Source: Candidatus Hydrogenedentes bacterium ADurb.Bin170
GTDB taxonomy: Bacteria; Hydrogenedentota; Hydrogenedentia; Hydrogenedentales; CAITNO01
DNA: 64,000 bases
NCBI GenBank assembly: GCA_002070275.1
Contig: MWCY01000004.1
Location: 1-64,000, forward strand
Direction of reading: 5' to 3'
The position numbers and the translations under genes are program-made. Position 1 is the first letter of the stretch; each line of letters begins with the position of its first letter. The notes below the pieces were generated by a model. It worked only from the letters and a program-made list of their open reading frames with translations, was not told the DNA's origin and searched no databases. Shown here in pieces: positions 21,478 to 30,276 of the stretch.

Positions 21478-21651
21478 ATGGGCGTAAATGTAAACGTTGA
21501 TACCTGCGACGGCTGCGCTGAATGCGTGGACACTTGTCCGACTGAATCCATCGTAATCGAAAACGAAAAAGCGGTAGTGGACAATGACACCTGCATCGAC
21601 TGCGCTGCGTGTGTTGATGCCTGCCCCACCGATTCACTTTCCATGGAATAG
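21478..21651 (+). CDS. 2[4Fe-4S] ferredoxin
   Basis: This is a 57-residue clostridial-type ferredoxin. Two cluster motifs of the form CxxCxxCxxxCP are visible: Cys10, 13, 16, 20 and Cys39, 42, 45, 49. The protein is acidic and internally duplicated, as usual. It would carry low-potential electrons in the cytoplasm for anaerobic metabolism. AAGGAG lies 8 nt before the ATG, so this short gene is well supported. It stands alone, with a long non-coding leader upstream and trkA 184 nt downstream; no partner oxidoreductase is adjacent. Confidence 0.96.
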   Translation: MGVNVNVDTCDGCAECVDTCPTESIVIENEKAVVDNDTCIDCAACVDACPTDSLSME

Positions 21652-21835
21652 TGTTCCGGACACACCTTATCTGAAAATACACTGGCGATATGGATACTTC
21701 TTAAAGATCTGTGTCGCTAGTGTTCTTTTAGGTAACAATTTTTAAAAATCTCTTTTCATTTGTTTTTCGTCCCGGTGAAGTCGTGTACTCTTATAAAAAC
21801 TCTTAAACGTGTCGGAAAGCAGTCTGGAGCATGTC

Positions 21836-23185
21836 ATGAACATATTTATTCTGGGCGGTGGTCGCGTCGGATATCATCTGGCACTGCTGCTCAGTGAAGA
21901 GGTGTATGAGGTAACGGTCATTGAAAATGATCCGGAGCGTCAGGAATATATCGATCAGATGCTGAATGCTCAGGTTATTCTCGGCGATGGCTCATCTGCC
22001 CTGTTCCTGCAATCTCTGGATGTTGGCGAAGCCGATCTTTTTGTCGCCTGCACCGGTCACGATGAGACCAACCTGCTTGCTGCAGCTGCCGCAAAAGGTC
22101 TCGGGGCACGCCAGGCTGTCGCCCGGGTGGAAAAAGCCCCGTACATGGTTGAAAGTTACATGTACGACCAATTGCTGAATATTGATTACATACTCAGCCC
22201 CGATGCGTTAGTGGCGCAGGAAATTTCCAACTACATACTCAACCCCGGCGTTTTAGTTTCAGAAGAATTTTCTCACGGGCACATCTTGCTGAGGCAAGTA
22301 CAGGTTTCGCCGGACGCTCCCGCTGCGGGTCATTTATTAAGTGAGATTCTGAAGCCGGGCAGCGGCACCCTGGTTGGAGTGATTGAACGTCAAGGAAAAG
22401 TCTTTGTGCCGGACGGCACCACCCGTATTCTGTCAGGTGACAAAGCCACTTTGCTGAGCAAACGAGAAAAACTTTCAGATGCGCTGAGTAAATTTCAGGG
22501 CCGTGTTTCGGCTATCCAGCGCGTGGCAATTATGGGCGCAGGAACTATTGGGCTCTGGATCGCCCATGCTCTTGAAAGCACAGTGGCTGAGGTAAAACTC
22601 TTCGAACGGAACAGCATCCGCGCTCTTGCCGTTGCCGGAGAATTCAGAAAACGCAACATTCAGGTAATCAACCGTGATGCAACTACCCGCGACTCTATGG
22701 AGCAGGAGCATCTTGAAACTTTCGATCTTTTTATTGCCACCACAGAAGATGACGAGCGTAATATTGTAGCCGGTGTACTGGCACGGGAAGTCGGTGTATC
22801 GCGTGTGGCAGCAGTAATTCATCATCCGGATTTTGCGCCCCTCGCCGAAAAACTGGGAGTTACTCTTGCCGTTACACCACGAAGTGTTGTGGCAAATAGT
22901 GTGTTGAAGATTGTTCGTCAGAAGACAATTGCCGCTTCAACGACCCTGAATGAAGGAGAGGCGGAAATTCTGGAAATTTCCATCAGCGCAACAAGTCCTC
23001 TGAAAAATCTCCTTCTGAAAGACTCTAAAGGAAAACTGCCGCCGGGCGTACTCATCGCAACGGTGATGCGCGGCAACGAAGCCTTTATACCGGATGGCAC
23101 TACAATGATCCAGGAAGATGATTCTTTGGTGCTGATTGCCACCACTGAAAACATACACGAAATACAAAAACTTTTTCACCGCTAA
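21836..23185 (+). CDS. trkA: Trk K+ uptake regulatory protein TrkA
   Basis: TrkA is the cytoplasmic nucleotide-binding gating ring of the TrkH K+ channel. The 449 residues contain two tandem RCK units: a first Rossmann motif 'ILGGGRVGYHLAL' at 5-17, a C-terminal subdomain, then a second motif 'IMGAGTIGLWIAHALE' from about 228 and a second C-terminal subdomain ending near 445. ATG 21836 has GGAG 6 nt upstream; a GTG at 21809 is in frame but lacks a ribosome site. TrkH follows 155 nt downstream. RCK C-terminal subdomains bind c-di-AMP in some bacteria, and a c-di-AMP phosphodiesterase gene (pgpH) lies in this window. Confidence 0.95.
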   Translation: MNIFILGGGRVGYHLALLLSEEVYEVTVIENDPERQEYIDQMLNAQVILGDGSSALFLQSLDVGEADLFVACTGHDETNLLAAAAAKGLGARQAVARVEKAPYMVESYMYDQLLNIDYILSPDALVAQEISNYILNPGVLVSEEFSHGHILLRQVQVSPDAPAAGHLLSEILKPGSGTLVGVIERQGKVFVPDGTTRILSGDKATLLSKREKLSDALSKFQGRVSAIQRVAIMGAGTIGLWIAHALESTVAEVKLFERNSIRALAVAGEFRKRNIQVINRDATTRDSMEQEHLETFDLFIATTEDDERNIVAGVLAREVGVSRVAAVIHHPDFAPLAEKLGVTLAVTPRSVVANSVLKIVRQKTIAASTTLNEGEAEILEISISATSPLKNLLLKDSKGKLPPGVLIATVMRGNEAFIPDGTTMIQEDDSLVLIATTENIHEIQKLFHR

Positions 23186-23340
23186 GAGTGATCTTCTCGG
23201 CAACATCTTAACAGCCCTTGTATAGCCTGTCTTTTTCGGCGTTCCCGCCCGCCATTTTTCAGTACTTCCGCCTCTCTTTCAAGTATAATGCCATAGAAGC
23301 CGGATCATTGATCTGACTTTCACAGGAATGAACAGATCTC

Positions 23341-24831
23341 ATGAATTATCTTGCACTGTTAAAAAACATGGGGCTTTTCTGCCTGGTCGCCACCGGAATG
23401 TTTGTGCCGGCTGTTCTCTGCGCTTTCATTTATCGGGAAGACCAGATGCTTCCTGCTTTTTTCTTTTCAATGATGCTGACATTCAGCCTGGGCGGACTGC
23501 TCTACTTGGTTGGGAAAAAATCAAATGACCGGCTTTTTCACCGTGAGACATTGGCGCTTGTGGGCCTTGGCTGGCTTATAGGGGCCGTTTTCGGAGGTCT
23601 CCCCTACTATTTCTCAGGGCATCTGACTTTTGAAGACGCCTGTTTTGAAAGCATGTCGGGTTTTACAACCACAGGAGCGACCATTCTCGTCGCTATAGAA
23701 GGACTGCCCCGGAGCCTTCTTTTCTGGCGCGATTTTACCCACTGGCTCGGCGGGCTTGGAATCGTACTGCTCCTCCTGATCGTACTGCCCTTCCTGGGCG
23801 CCGGAGGAAAACTGCTCTTCCGTTCAGAAGTGCCCGGAATCGTTAAAAGTGGATTGCGACCGAGAATCAAAGACTCGGCATTGATTCTTCTGAAGCTGTA
23901 TTGCGGTATGACTGTAGTCATGACCCTGATTCTCTGTCTTCTTGGGATGAATCTTTTTGATGCCCTCACCCACACTTTCGGCGCCCTGTCCACGGGTGGC
24001 TTTTCCCCTTATCAGGCAAGCGTCGCCCACTTCAACAGTTTTGCCATCGAGATGGCACTCGTCGCCTTTATGCTGATTTCCGCAACCAATTTCGGAACAC
24101 TGCATCAAATTATTCACCGACAGCACAAGAAAGCATTTGCGAGCCCGGAATGGCGGATTTTTCTGCTCATCGTTACCGCTTCCACACTCCTGATAACCGT
24201 TAATCTTTATCAGGCTGAACTCAACGGACAGACCATTATCCGGCCGGAGCATCGCGGCATTCTTCCTCAGGGCATTGAGCTGATGCGGATGGCGCTGTTT
24301 CAGGTCGCTTCCATCATCACTACAACCGGCTTCTGCACAGAGGATTTTAATCTCTGGCCACCTCTGTCGCAGGGAATCCTGATCGCTATCATGTTTATTG
24401 GCGGCTGTTCTGGCTCCACAGCGGGCGGGCTGAAAGTAATCCGGATTATTCTTTTCTTAAAAATGGCCTACTGGCAGATCGAAAGAAGTTTCAAACCCAA
24501 GAACGTCCACTCCCTCCGTGTTGAAGAAACAGTTATACAACCGGATATGCAGCAGTCTATCTTTGCTTTTTTCTTCATTTACATGGCTATCGCCGCCCTC
24601 AGCACCCTTTATCTGTCTGGACTTGGCCTGTCCTTGGTCACCTCGTTCACTGCCGTCGCCGCGTGTCTGAACAATGTGGGACCGGGACTGGAGCTCGTGG
24701 GCGCTACAGGCAATTACGGCTTTTTGCCTGTGTCTGCCAAATGGCTGCTCTTTTTCCTGATGGGTATGGGCCGCCTGGAACTTTATGCTATTCTGGTCTT
24801 GTTTGTCCCCTCCTTCTGGAAGCATTCATAA
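23341..24831 (+). CDS. trkH: Trk K+ transporter membrane subunit TrkH/TrkG
   Basis: The 496-residue K+ channel-like transporter subunit has about ten or more membrane helices with four pore-loop repeats. Selectivity-filter regions include 'ESMSGFTTTGATIL', 'FGALSTGGFSPYQ', 'ASIITTTGFCTEDF' and 'FTAVAACLNNVGPGLELVG'. The stretch 'GGCSGSTAGGLKVIR' is a TrkH hallmark. It partners with TrkA, encoded just upstream. TATAAT at 23284-23289 could provide a separate promoter. The ribosome site (AGGA) is 13 nt from the ATG, longer than usual. Confidence 0.95.
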   Translation: MNYLALLKNMGLFCLVATGMFVPAVLCAFIYREDQMLPAFFFSMMLTFSLGGLLYLVGKKSNDRLFHRETLALVGLGWLIGAVFGGLPYYFSGHLTFEDACFESMSGFTTTGATILVAIEGLPRSLLFWRDFTHWLGGLGIVLLLLIVLPFLGAGGKLLFRSEVPGIVKSGLRPRIKDSALILLKLYCGMTVVMTLILCLLGMNLFDALTHTFGALSTGGFSPYQASVAHFNSFAIEMALVAFMLISATNFGTLHQIIHRQHKKAFASPEWRIFLLIVTASTLLITVNLYQAELNGQTIIRPEHRGILPQGIELMRMALFQVASIITTTGFCTEDFNLWPPLSQGILIAIMFIGGCSGSTAGGLKVIRIILFLKMAYWQIERSFKPKNVHSLRVEETVIQPDMQQSIFAFFFIYMAIAALSTLYLSGLGLSLVTSFTAVAACLNNVGPGLELVGATGNYGFLPVSAKWLLFFLMGMGRLELYAILVLFVPSFWKHS

Positions 24832-24863
24832 ACAGCCGACTGATATAAACCGGGAAGTTTCTT

Positions 24864-25973
24864 TTGCGCCCCATGCCTGGTAAACCGCTGAAGCCGTACA
24901 CACCTCTTGATCACTTATGCCCTTTTTTTACCCGTTTTCCTCTGTCCTTTCCGCTGAACATTCTGGAAAATACATACCCGCCCAAACGAGTTTTTGACCC
25001 TTTCTGCGGATGCGGAACAACTCTTCTGGCAGCCTCTGTTACCGGACATTTTGTCAGTGGAATGGATATACATCCAGTAGCCTGTGCTGTCTCCAGAGCA
25101 AAACTTGCCTCTGCCACGGCCGAAGAGGTCATAGCAAAAGCAGAACAGATTTTAGAAACAACGCCCGTGAATACTCAGAATAAGCAGAACGGCTTCTGGA
25201 ATCTTTGTTTTCATTCTTCCGTATATGAAGGGCTGCTGCGCCTGCGTGAACGCTATCTTCAGGGTAACCTGGATCAGGCGGAAGCCAGACTCTATGGAAT
25301 TGTTCTGGGTATTCTGCATGGCCCTCTTCAAAAGGGTAAGTACCTATCCAATGACATGCCTGCCACTTTTGCACCGCCACAGGATTTGCTGTCTGCTCAT
25401 TGGCAAGCACGTGGCTCAAAACCGCCTCCGTATTCTCTTCAGAGACTTATCGCTGAAAAAGCACGGCAGTTACCAATACTGGATGCCGCATCCGGGTCAG
25501 GTGTCGTGCAGGAGAACAGTTTTCTCCGTGCAGAAGCCCCTGCAGCTGAAAACAAATTCGATCTGATAATTACCTCTCCCCCTTATTACGGGCTGCCGAA
25601 TAAAAACTGCGGCCTGTGGCTTCGTTCCTGGCTGCTGGGCGACGATGAAGCAAGTGCTTCACAAAGCCAGGAATTGCATCATCAGTCCCTCACGGACTAT
25701 ATAAATGATCTCGGGGAGGTGTGGAAAAAAGCGGCATCATTCTGCAGGCCCGGAGCATCCCTCTATCTCCATTTCGGAAAAGTGCATGGATCCGGTGCCT
25801 ACTCTTCGCTGGATGTGCTTCATGAGTCCGTGAAACGCGCCTCCACAGGCTGGACAGTCAGAAGTATTGATGCCGTAACAACAGCGGCAAAATTCATGGC
25901 TCGCCGTAACTTTGCCAGCCCGTCTCCCCCGCCGGAAGATGAATGGCGTATTCAGATGCTTCTGAATAATTAA
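24864..25973 (+). CDS. DNA methylase-like protein (N4/N6 type), orphan
   Basis: This 369-residue protein has an AdoMet-binding motif early ('VFDPFCGCGTTLLAA', about residues 48-62) and the catalytic SPPY motif in 'FDLIITSPPYYGLPNK' (about 232-247). That order (motif I before IV) and the SPPY signature fit amino-methyltransferases acting on DNA, or an RNA methylase relative. No restriction enzyme or specificity subunit is adjacent, so it is an orphan. The start is uncertain: TTG 24864 sits 6 nt after GGGAAG, while ATG 24873 is 15 nt from it. The end overlaps the last 4 nt of the convergent membrane-protein gene. Confidence 0.75.
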   Translation: MRPMPGKPLKPYTPLDHLCPFFTRFPLSFPLNILENTYPPKRVFDPFCGCGTTLLAASVTGHFVSGMDIHPVACAVSRAKLASATAEEVIAKAEQILETTPVNTQNKQNGFWNLCFHSSVYEGLLRLRERYLQGNLDQAEARLYGIVLGILHGPLQKGKYLSNDMPATFAPPQDLLSAHWQARGSKPPPYSLQRLIAEKARQLPILDAASGSGVVQENSFLRAEAPAAENKFDLIITSPPYYGLPNKNCGLWLRSWLLGDDEASASQSQELHHQSLTDYINDLGEVWKKAASFCRPGASLYLHFGKVHGSGAYSSLDVLHESVKRASTGWTVRSIDAVTTAAKFMARRNFASPSPPPEDEWRIQMLLNN

Positions 25974-27301
25974 AAAACAGGCCCGAAGAGCAGCCGGCAA
26001 GTCCACTCATGGCTGGCACCCCAGGGCGCCTGAAAGCATTCCCAGGCAGAATAGGCGGAAACAACAAAAAGCGGCACGAGCAGAAAAGCGCACTTCCAGT
26101 TTCTGACACCAGAAACGGCAGGCAGTGACAGAAGGAGGAGAACAGGGATCGCGCCATTATACCAGCGAAAGCCGTAGGCTGCCCCGCCATAATTGTTGGT
26201 AAAGAGCACATAATAAACCGAGAGGACAAGAAAAGCGGTGAGAAGAGCAAAATAAGGAAGGGACAGCAGATTCTGCGGTTCTCTGATCTTTTTATAAACA
26301 CCGGGAAAAGCAAGCAGCGTAATCGGGAAAAGGAGAAAAACGCCGAACCGCCCGAAGGTCATATGAAAAAGATAGACAAACCAGAATTCATTCAGCCCGT
26401 CCACGCCGATAGGATTTCGCCAGTAGGAATTTCGAAAGGTGTACATGGAAGTCTGAGTCTGCACAGGCAACGGATTTCCGGTAATCACCACCATAAGCGC
26501 AAAATGAAGAAGCAATAAGGGAAGTGCACCGGCTCCTGCCCAAAATACACTTTGCTTCGGAAAACGCTGCAGCAGGAGAAGACCAAGTACCGCCGGGAAA
26601 ATAGTAACAGGCATATCCATGACGAAAACAAAAGCGCAGGCAAATCCGAAAAGGAAAAAACGCCAGGCACTCGGCAGCAGCCGGGCAGTATAAAGCCCGA
26701 TACCCAGATAGAGGCAAACCATCACTCCAGCTGCTGCCGGCGTGTGGTTGTTGAGCTGGCAGGCAAAACCGGTTAAGGGGCTTGCCAGACCAAGCGCCAG
26801 AATCAGAAAAGCGACATGAAAACGATTGGGCAAAAACAGACGGAGCAGCAGAGCAAAGCACAGAACCCCAATGATATGTGGCAGCTTCATGAGCGTGAAA
26901 ATCATAATGCGCAGCACATGTCGCAGTTGATCCGTGTTGGTCAGTTCCCAGCCGAAAAGCCGGTGTAACGCTCCATATTCTCCAGCCATCAGCAGCGGAA
27001 GCACCGGCGGCTTGCTTGAGAGATAGTGGCCGTCATGGCGCTGAACTTTATCAACAGTCTTGTTTTCAAAAGGATTGGGATCTTCACTGAGAGGGCGGTC
27101 TATATGCCAGACACCATCATGTATCAAAGCATACACAGTAGCAAGCCTGCTGTTTACGGTTTCTCCCACGACAATACCGGGCCCTCCCCCAAAAAGCGGC
27201 AGCAGAACCAGAAGCAACGCAAGCACAACCGGCATTTCATGCAGCCAGTTTTTACCCTGCACGCCAATTGCTGCCTCGTCTTTCCCGGGCACTTCAGTCA
27301 T
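25970..27301 (-). CDS. Polytopic membrane protein of unknown function
   Basis: This 443-residue protein has about ten to eleven predicted membrane helices and a polar loop after the first helix ('HIDRPLSEDPNPFENKTVDK', about 73-92) that would face the periplasm. The arrangement resembles GT-C type glycosyltransferases or mannosyltransferase-like membrane proteins, but no decisive motif was recognised and no function is assigned. AGAGAG lies 6 nt before the ATG. It begins 21 nt after the end of a lipoprotein gene on the same strand, so the two are probably co-transcribed. Confidence 0.75.
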   Translation of the reverse strand: MTEVPGKDEAAIGVQGKNWLHEMPVVLALLLVLLPLFGGGPGIVVGETVNSRLATVYALIHDGVWHIDRPLSEDPNPFENKTVDKVQRHDGHYLSSKPPVLPLLMAGEYGALHRLFGWELTNTDQLRHVLRIMIFTLMKLPHIIGVLCFALLLRLFLPNRFHVAFLILALGLASPLTGFACQLNNHTPAAAGVMVCLYLGIGLYTARLLPSAWRFFLFGFACAFVFVMDMPVTIFPAVLGLLLLQRFPKQSVFWAGAGALPLLLLHFALMVVITGNPLPVQTQTSMYTFRNSYWRNPIGVDGLNEFWFVYLFHMTFGRFGVFLLFPITLLAFPGVYKKIREPQNLLSLPYFALLTAFLVLSVYYVLFTNNYGGAAYGFRWYNGAIPVLLLLSLPAVSGVRNWKCAFLLVPLFVVSAYSAWECFQAPWGASHEWTCRLLFGPVF

Positions 27302-27322
27302 GCTATTCTCTCTTTCAGCCGG

Positions 27323-27931
27323 TTATTCTTCCCCTCGGATGCGATTCCACAGCCTGCCGAACCATCCGGGCCGCTGCTCTTCCGGCAACACTCTTTCCAG
27401 TTCCTCCCGTTTGGGAATCCATTCGCCGTTTACCTGTTCTTCCGTGGTTTTTGCATCAAAAATAGCACCGATGCGTGTCCATCTGCCATTATGCAATTCA
27501 TAAACCATTTTTTCAACCCCGGTATCCCGGACAAACTCATGGTCTTCCCGCGCCAGATTTTTCTTTCGGTGCATTTTCGTCGAAAAACGAACCTTTTCAA
27601 TGGTGACCTCTGCCATTAATGGCCGGGTTTTTGATTCAAGTTCTCTATAAGCAATGTCAAAGGCATCAGGGCCGTTAAAATACACTGAGTATTCTTTCAA
27701 ATAATAAGGACGGCGGTACACCACGGGCACCTGCGCCGCATCATTGTACGTTTTGCTCGTTTGGATATGATTTTTAATAAGCAGCTCCAACTCTTTTTTT
27801 GCGCCCTCCTCGGCACTGCTGAACCCGCTGGTCTCCGTCGAAATCCCGGATTGATTTCTGTCCCGTGCGCATCCGGAGGTGAGAGGGATAAGCAGCAGCA
27901 CAAGCATCGACATTCTGAGAAATAGCTTCAT
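27323..27931 (-). CDS. Predicted lipoprotein
   Basis: The 202-residue protein has a short charged N-terminus, a hydrophobic stretch and a lipobox L-T-S-G-C with the lipidated Cys at 21. The mature part is charged, with a central segment of beta character ('RRPYYLKEYSVYFNGPD', 'LMAEVTIEKVRFSTKMHRKK') and a basic C-terminus. No known family was recognised. It lies between a Ser/Thr kinase gene (179 nt upstream) and a polytopic membrane protein (21 nt downstream), all on the - strand. Confidence 0.8.
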   Translation of the reverse strand: MKLFLRMSMLVLLLIPLTSGCARDRNQSGISTETSGFSSAEEGAKKELELLIKNHIQTSKTYNDAAQVPVVYRRPYYLKEYSVYFNGPDAFDIAYRELESKTRPLMAEVTIEKVRFSTKMHRKKNLAREDHEFVRDTGVEKMVYELHNGRWTRIGAIFDAKTTEEQVNGEWIPKREELERVLPEEQRPGWFGRLWNRIRGEE

Positions 27932-27990
27932 AATTCTTTACCCTTTGTTGGTATGTCCATGGGCTTGCATCGGTCAGGCAGGTAAAATAC

Positions 27991-28010
27991 ACTCCACTCC
28001 ACTCCACTCC
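27991..28010. repeat. ACTCC x4 microsatellite
   Basis: Four perfect head-to-tail copies of ACTCC lie in the spacer between the kinase and lipoprotein genes. On the - strand they read GGAGT repeats, about 60 nt before the lipoprotein start. Slippage here could alter spacing, but no coding frame is involved. Confidence 0.85.
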
Positions 28011-28110
28011 CACAACAGAGAACACCCAAAAGACCGGTTTCATTTCTTTTCCGGTTCTTTATCTGATTTTAGGAGATGCGTTTCGTTATCTCTTTTCCAG
28101 GAAGCCAAAT

Positions 28111-29967
28111 TTACCGGTCAGAAACGCGCTCCATTAATCGGGCAACCAGAGGCCGTCCGGCGCACTTGGGATCTGTATCCTCCAAACGTACGGCCTGGCT
28201 TGTTATGCTCACAACTAAAAAACGATCCAGCAGAAGGTCACCCACGGCTACGGTGGCTGTTTCTTCAGGAATATAAGGGTTATTCAAACGAAATTCAGCT
28301 GTGCCCGCAGTGCTGTCAAAACGGGTGAGGACAAACTTGAAATAAACGGCTTCTCTGGTCATTCTGTCCGCGAATTCGACCATACGCGATCCACCATCTA
28401 TCTGCGCCGCCTGAGCAGCTTCCAGCGATGCCTCATTCAGTTTATCCATGCTGAAAGGTCGCGCGTATGCCCGTGCTTCAATAGTCTCTACAAAATAATC
28501 CCGCACTGCTTCAAGCAAGGCACGCCCTTCCGGCGTCTTATTTTTCTTGTAAGCATTCGATACATCTATCAGGACTTGAAATTTATCTGCCGCTGCCAGC
28601 AGTCGCTCTGCCTGCTCCCCGGGATCTACCTGCATTGTCTCCTGAGCAACGATTCCCAAGTTTTCGGAAATTTCCCACACCCGATTTCGCACAACAAATA
28701 AAGCGATGACCAACACAAGTACAGCGAAGCCGATCAGTAGAAACTTGTACTGCTGAAAAAAGGACTGTTCAACGGCTTTCTTTTTTCTTATAGTTGACGG
28801 CGATCTTGGCGAATCTGTCTCAAAATAAGCCGGAAGTCCACTTGCAGACTCTTCTGCGGGCGTCTTTATTCTGGAAGACAGACCGGAATCTTTTTCTGCA
28901 TCGCTTGCGGAGTCACCGCCTTGATCACGCAGAAAAGATTCCATTGCCGATGCCAGAATACTGGTCGTCAAATTAGAGGCTCCGGTATCTGCTTTCGAAA
29001 AATGACTGGACTGGATCCCCGGAGTGGAGTTATCTATCAGGCTGTCATTCAATGAGATAAGAGCATCTCTCAAGTCGCCCGGATTTTGAAAGCGCTGTTC
29101 TCTATCCGGGTCAAGACAACGAAAGATAATCACCTCGAGTTCGACAGGAATATGATTATAATCCTGTGAAATCGAATGCCGCATACCGGTTGGAAGGGTT
29201 CCGGTCAACAGCTCGTACAGAACAACCCCGAGACTATAAATATCTGCCCGGCCATCCACATCCGGGGCATTATGAATTTGCTCCGGCGCCATATAATAAG
29301 GCGTGCCCACAATAACCCCCGCATGACTTTCAAAGCGGTTGTCTTTCAGTTTGGATATACCGAAATCCATCAATTTGATATGGTTATTTCTCGTGACCAT
29401 GATGTTATCGGGCTTAATATCCCGATGAACCATATAGCGGTGCGCGTATTTTAAGGCGTTGCACAACTGAGAAATAATGTAGATGCTCTGGCGGATAGAC
29501 ATATGAGAATCTTTACCGCGTTTATCCAGAATTGACCGCAGCGAACTGCCATCCACATATTCCATGGAAATAAATATGGTTTTTTCAGCATGGCCTATAT
29601 CATGAATACGCACAATATTGGGGTGCGCTATTTTTCTGGAAATGCGCACTTCATTCATGAAACGTTCAACAACCTGCTTGTCTGCGACAAATTCCGGAAG
29701 CAGCACTTTTAAAGCCACTTCTTCGTCCAGCACCTTGTCATGAACTTTGTATACTGCCCCCATGCCGCCACGACCGATCAGGTCATGCACTTCGTACCTG
29801 CCTGCTATCAAATCCCCCCTTTTGTAGTCCATGCTGTTTTCTGCATCGGACGATAATTCATGCGGAGTCGTACCGCTGCCGGAGAGAATCAAGGCGCCAC
29901 AATGATGACACCGCTCGGCTTCTTCGGCATTTTCAGTAAAGCAAACAGGACAAATAGTTTTGGACAT
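28111..29967 (-). CDS. Membrane-bound Ser/Thr protein kinase with N-terminal zinc ribbon
   Basis: The 618-residue Hanks-type kinase starts with a zinc ribbon (C-P-V-C at 6-9 and C-H-H-C at 20-23). The kinase domain spans about 58-305: glycine loop 'GRGGMG' (65-70), the ATP lysine in 'VALKV' (K87), catalytic loop 'HRDIKPDN' (181-188), 'DFG' (201-203) and an APE motif. A low-complexity linker leads to a single membrane helix (about 408-426) and a C-terminal domain of about 190 residues that would lie outside the cytoplasm and may sense a signal. ATG 29967 has AAGGG 5 nt upstream; the GTG just before it is less likely. No cognate phosphatase is adjacent. Confidence 0.93.
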   Translation of the reverse strand: MSKTICPVCFTENAEEAERCHHCGALILSGSGTTPHELSSDAENSMDYKRGDLIAGRYEVHDLIGRGGMGAVYKVHDKVLDEEVALKVLLPEFVADKQVVERFMNEVRISRKIAHPNIVRIHDIGHAEKTIFISMEYVDGSSLRSILDKRGKDSHMSIRQSIYIISQLCNALKYAHRYMVHRDIKPDNIMVTRNNHIKLMDFGISKLKDNRFESHAGVIVGTPYYMAPEQIHNAPDVDGRADIYSLGVVLYELLTGTLPTGMRHSISQDYNHIPVELEVIIFRCLDPDREQRFQNPGDLRDALISLNDSLIDNSTPGIQSSHFSKADTGASNLTTSILASAMESFLRDQGGDSASDAEKDSGLSSRIKTPAEESASGLPAYFETDSPRSPSTIRKKKAVEQSFFQQYKFLLIGFAVLVLVIALFVVRNRVWEISENLGIVAQETMQVDPGEQAERLLAAADKFQVLIDVSNAYKKNKTPEGRALLEAVRDYFVETIEARAYARPFSMDKLNEASLEAAQAAQIDGGSRMVEFADRMTREAVYFKFVLTRFDSTAGTAEFRLNNPYIPEETATVAVGDLLLDRFLVVSITSQAVRLEDTDPKCAGRPLVARLMERVSDR

Positions 29968-30053
29968 CACAGCCCTTTACTTCCCATGCTTCAATTCCAG
30001 GCATCATGGCGATGCTTCTTTTACTTCCTCAGTTTTTTCATCGTTTAATTGGC

Positions 30054-30083
30054 TTTATACAAATAATATTAGCACATCTTCAA
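30054..30083 (-). promoter_or_regulatory. Promoter of the Ser/Thr kinase gene
   Basis: On the - strand TTGAAG (30083-30078) and TATAAA (30059-30054) are spaced by 18 nt, about 85 nt upstream of the kinase start. The rest of the 309-nt spacer to the + strand dehydrogenase gene shows no gene. Confidence 0.6.
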
Positions 30084-30276
30084 GTCGGGCTGAAAATTTT
30101 TTTCTGCTATTTTTCTTTTGAACCCGAAACAGCCTGAAACAAGCCGAAAATAGCCGCCCTTTACGAAAGAAGCCAGGCTTCAAATTTTGTTTAATCAATC
30201 GATGAAATGCATAATGGCGCAAAGAAAATTATCACTTCTGCTTCAAAATGATCAAATCACCATAAGGGTTCAACAA

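Noticed and set aside
30187-30276. 30-codon N-terminal extension of the alcohol dehydrogenase-like gene
   Set aside because: The added residues do not match the family; AAGGG supports ATG 30277.
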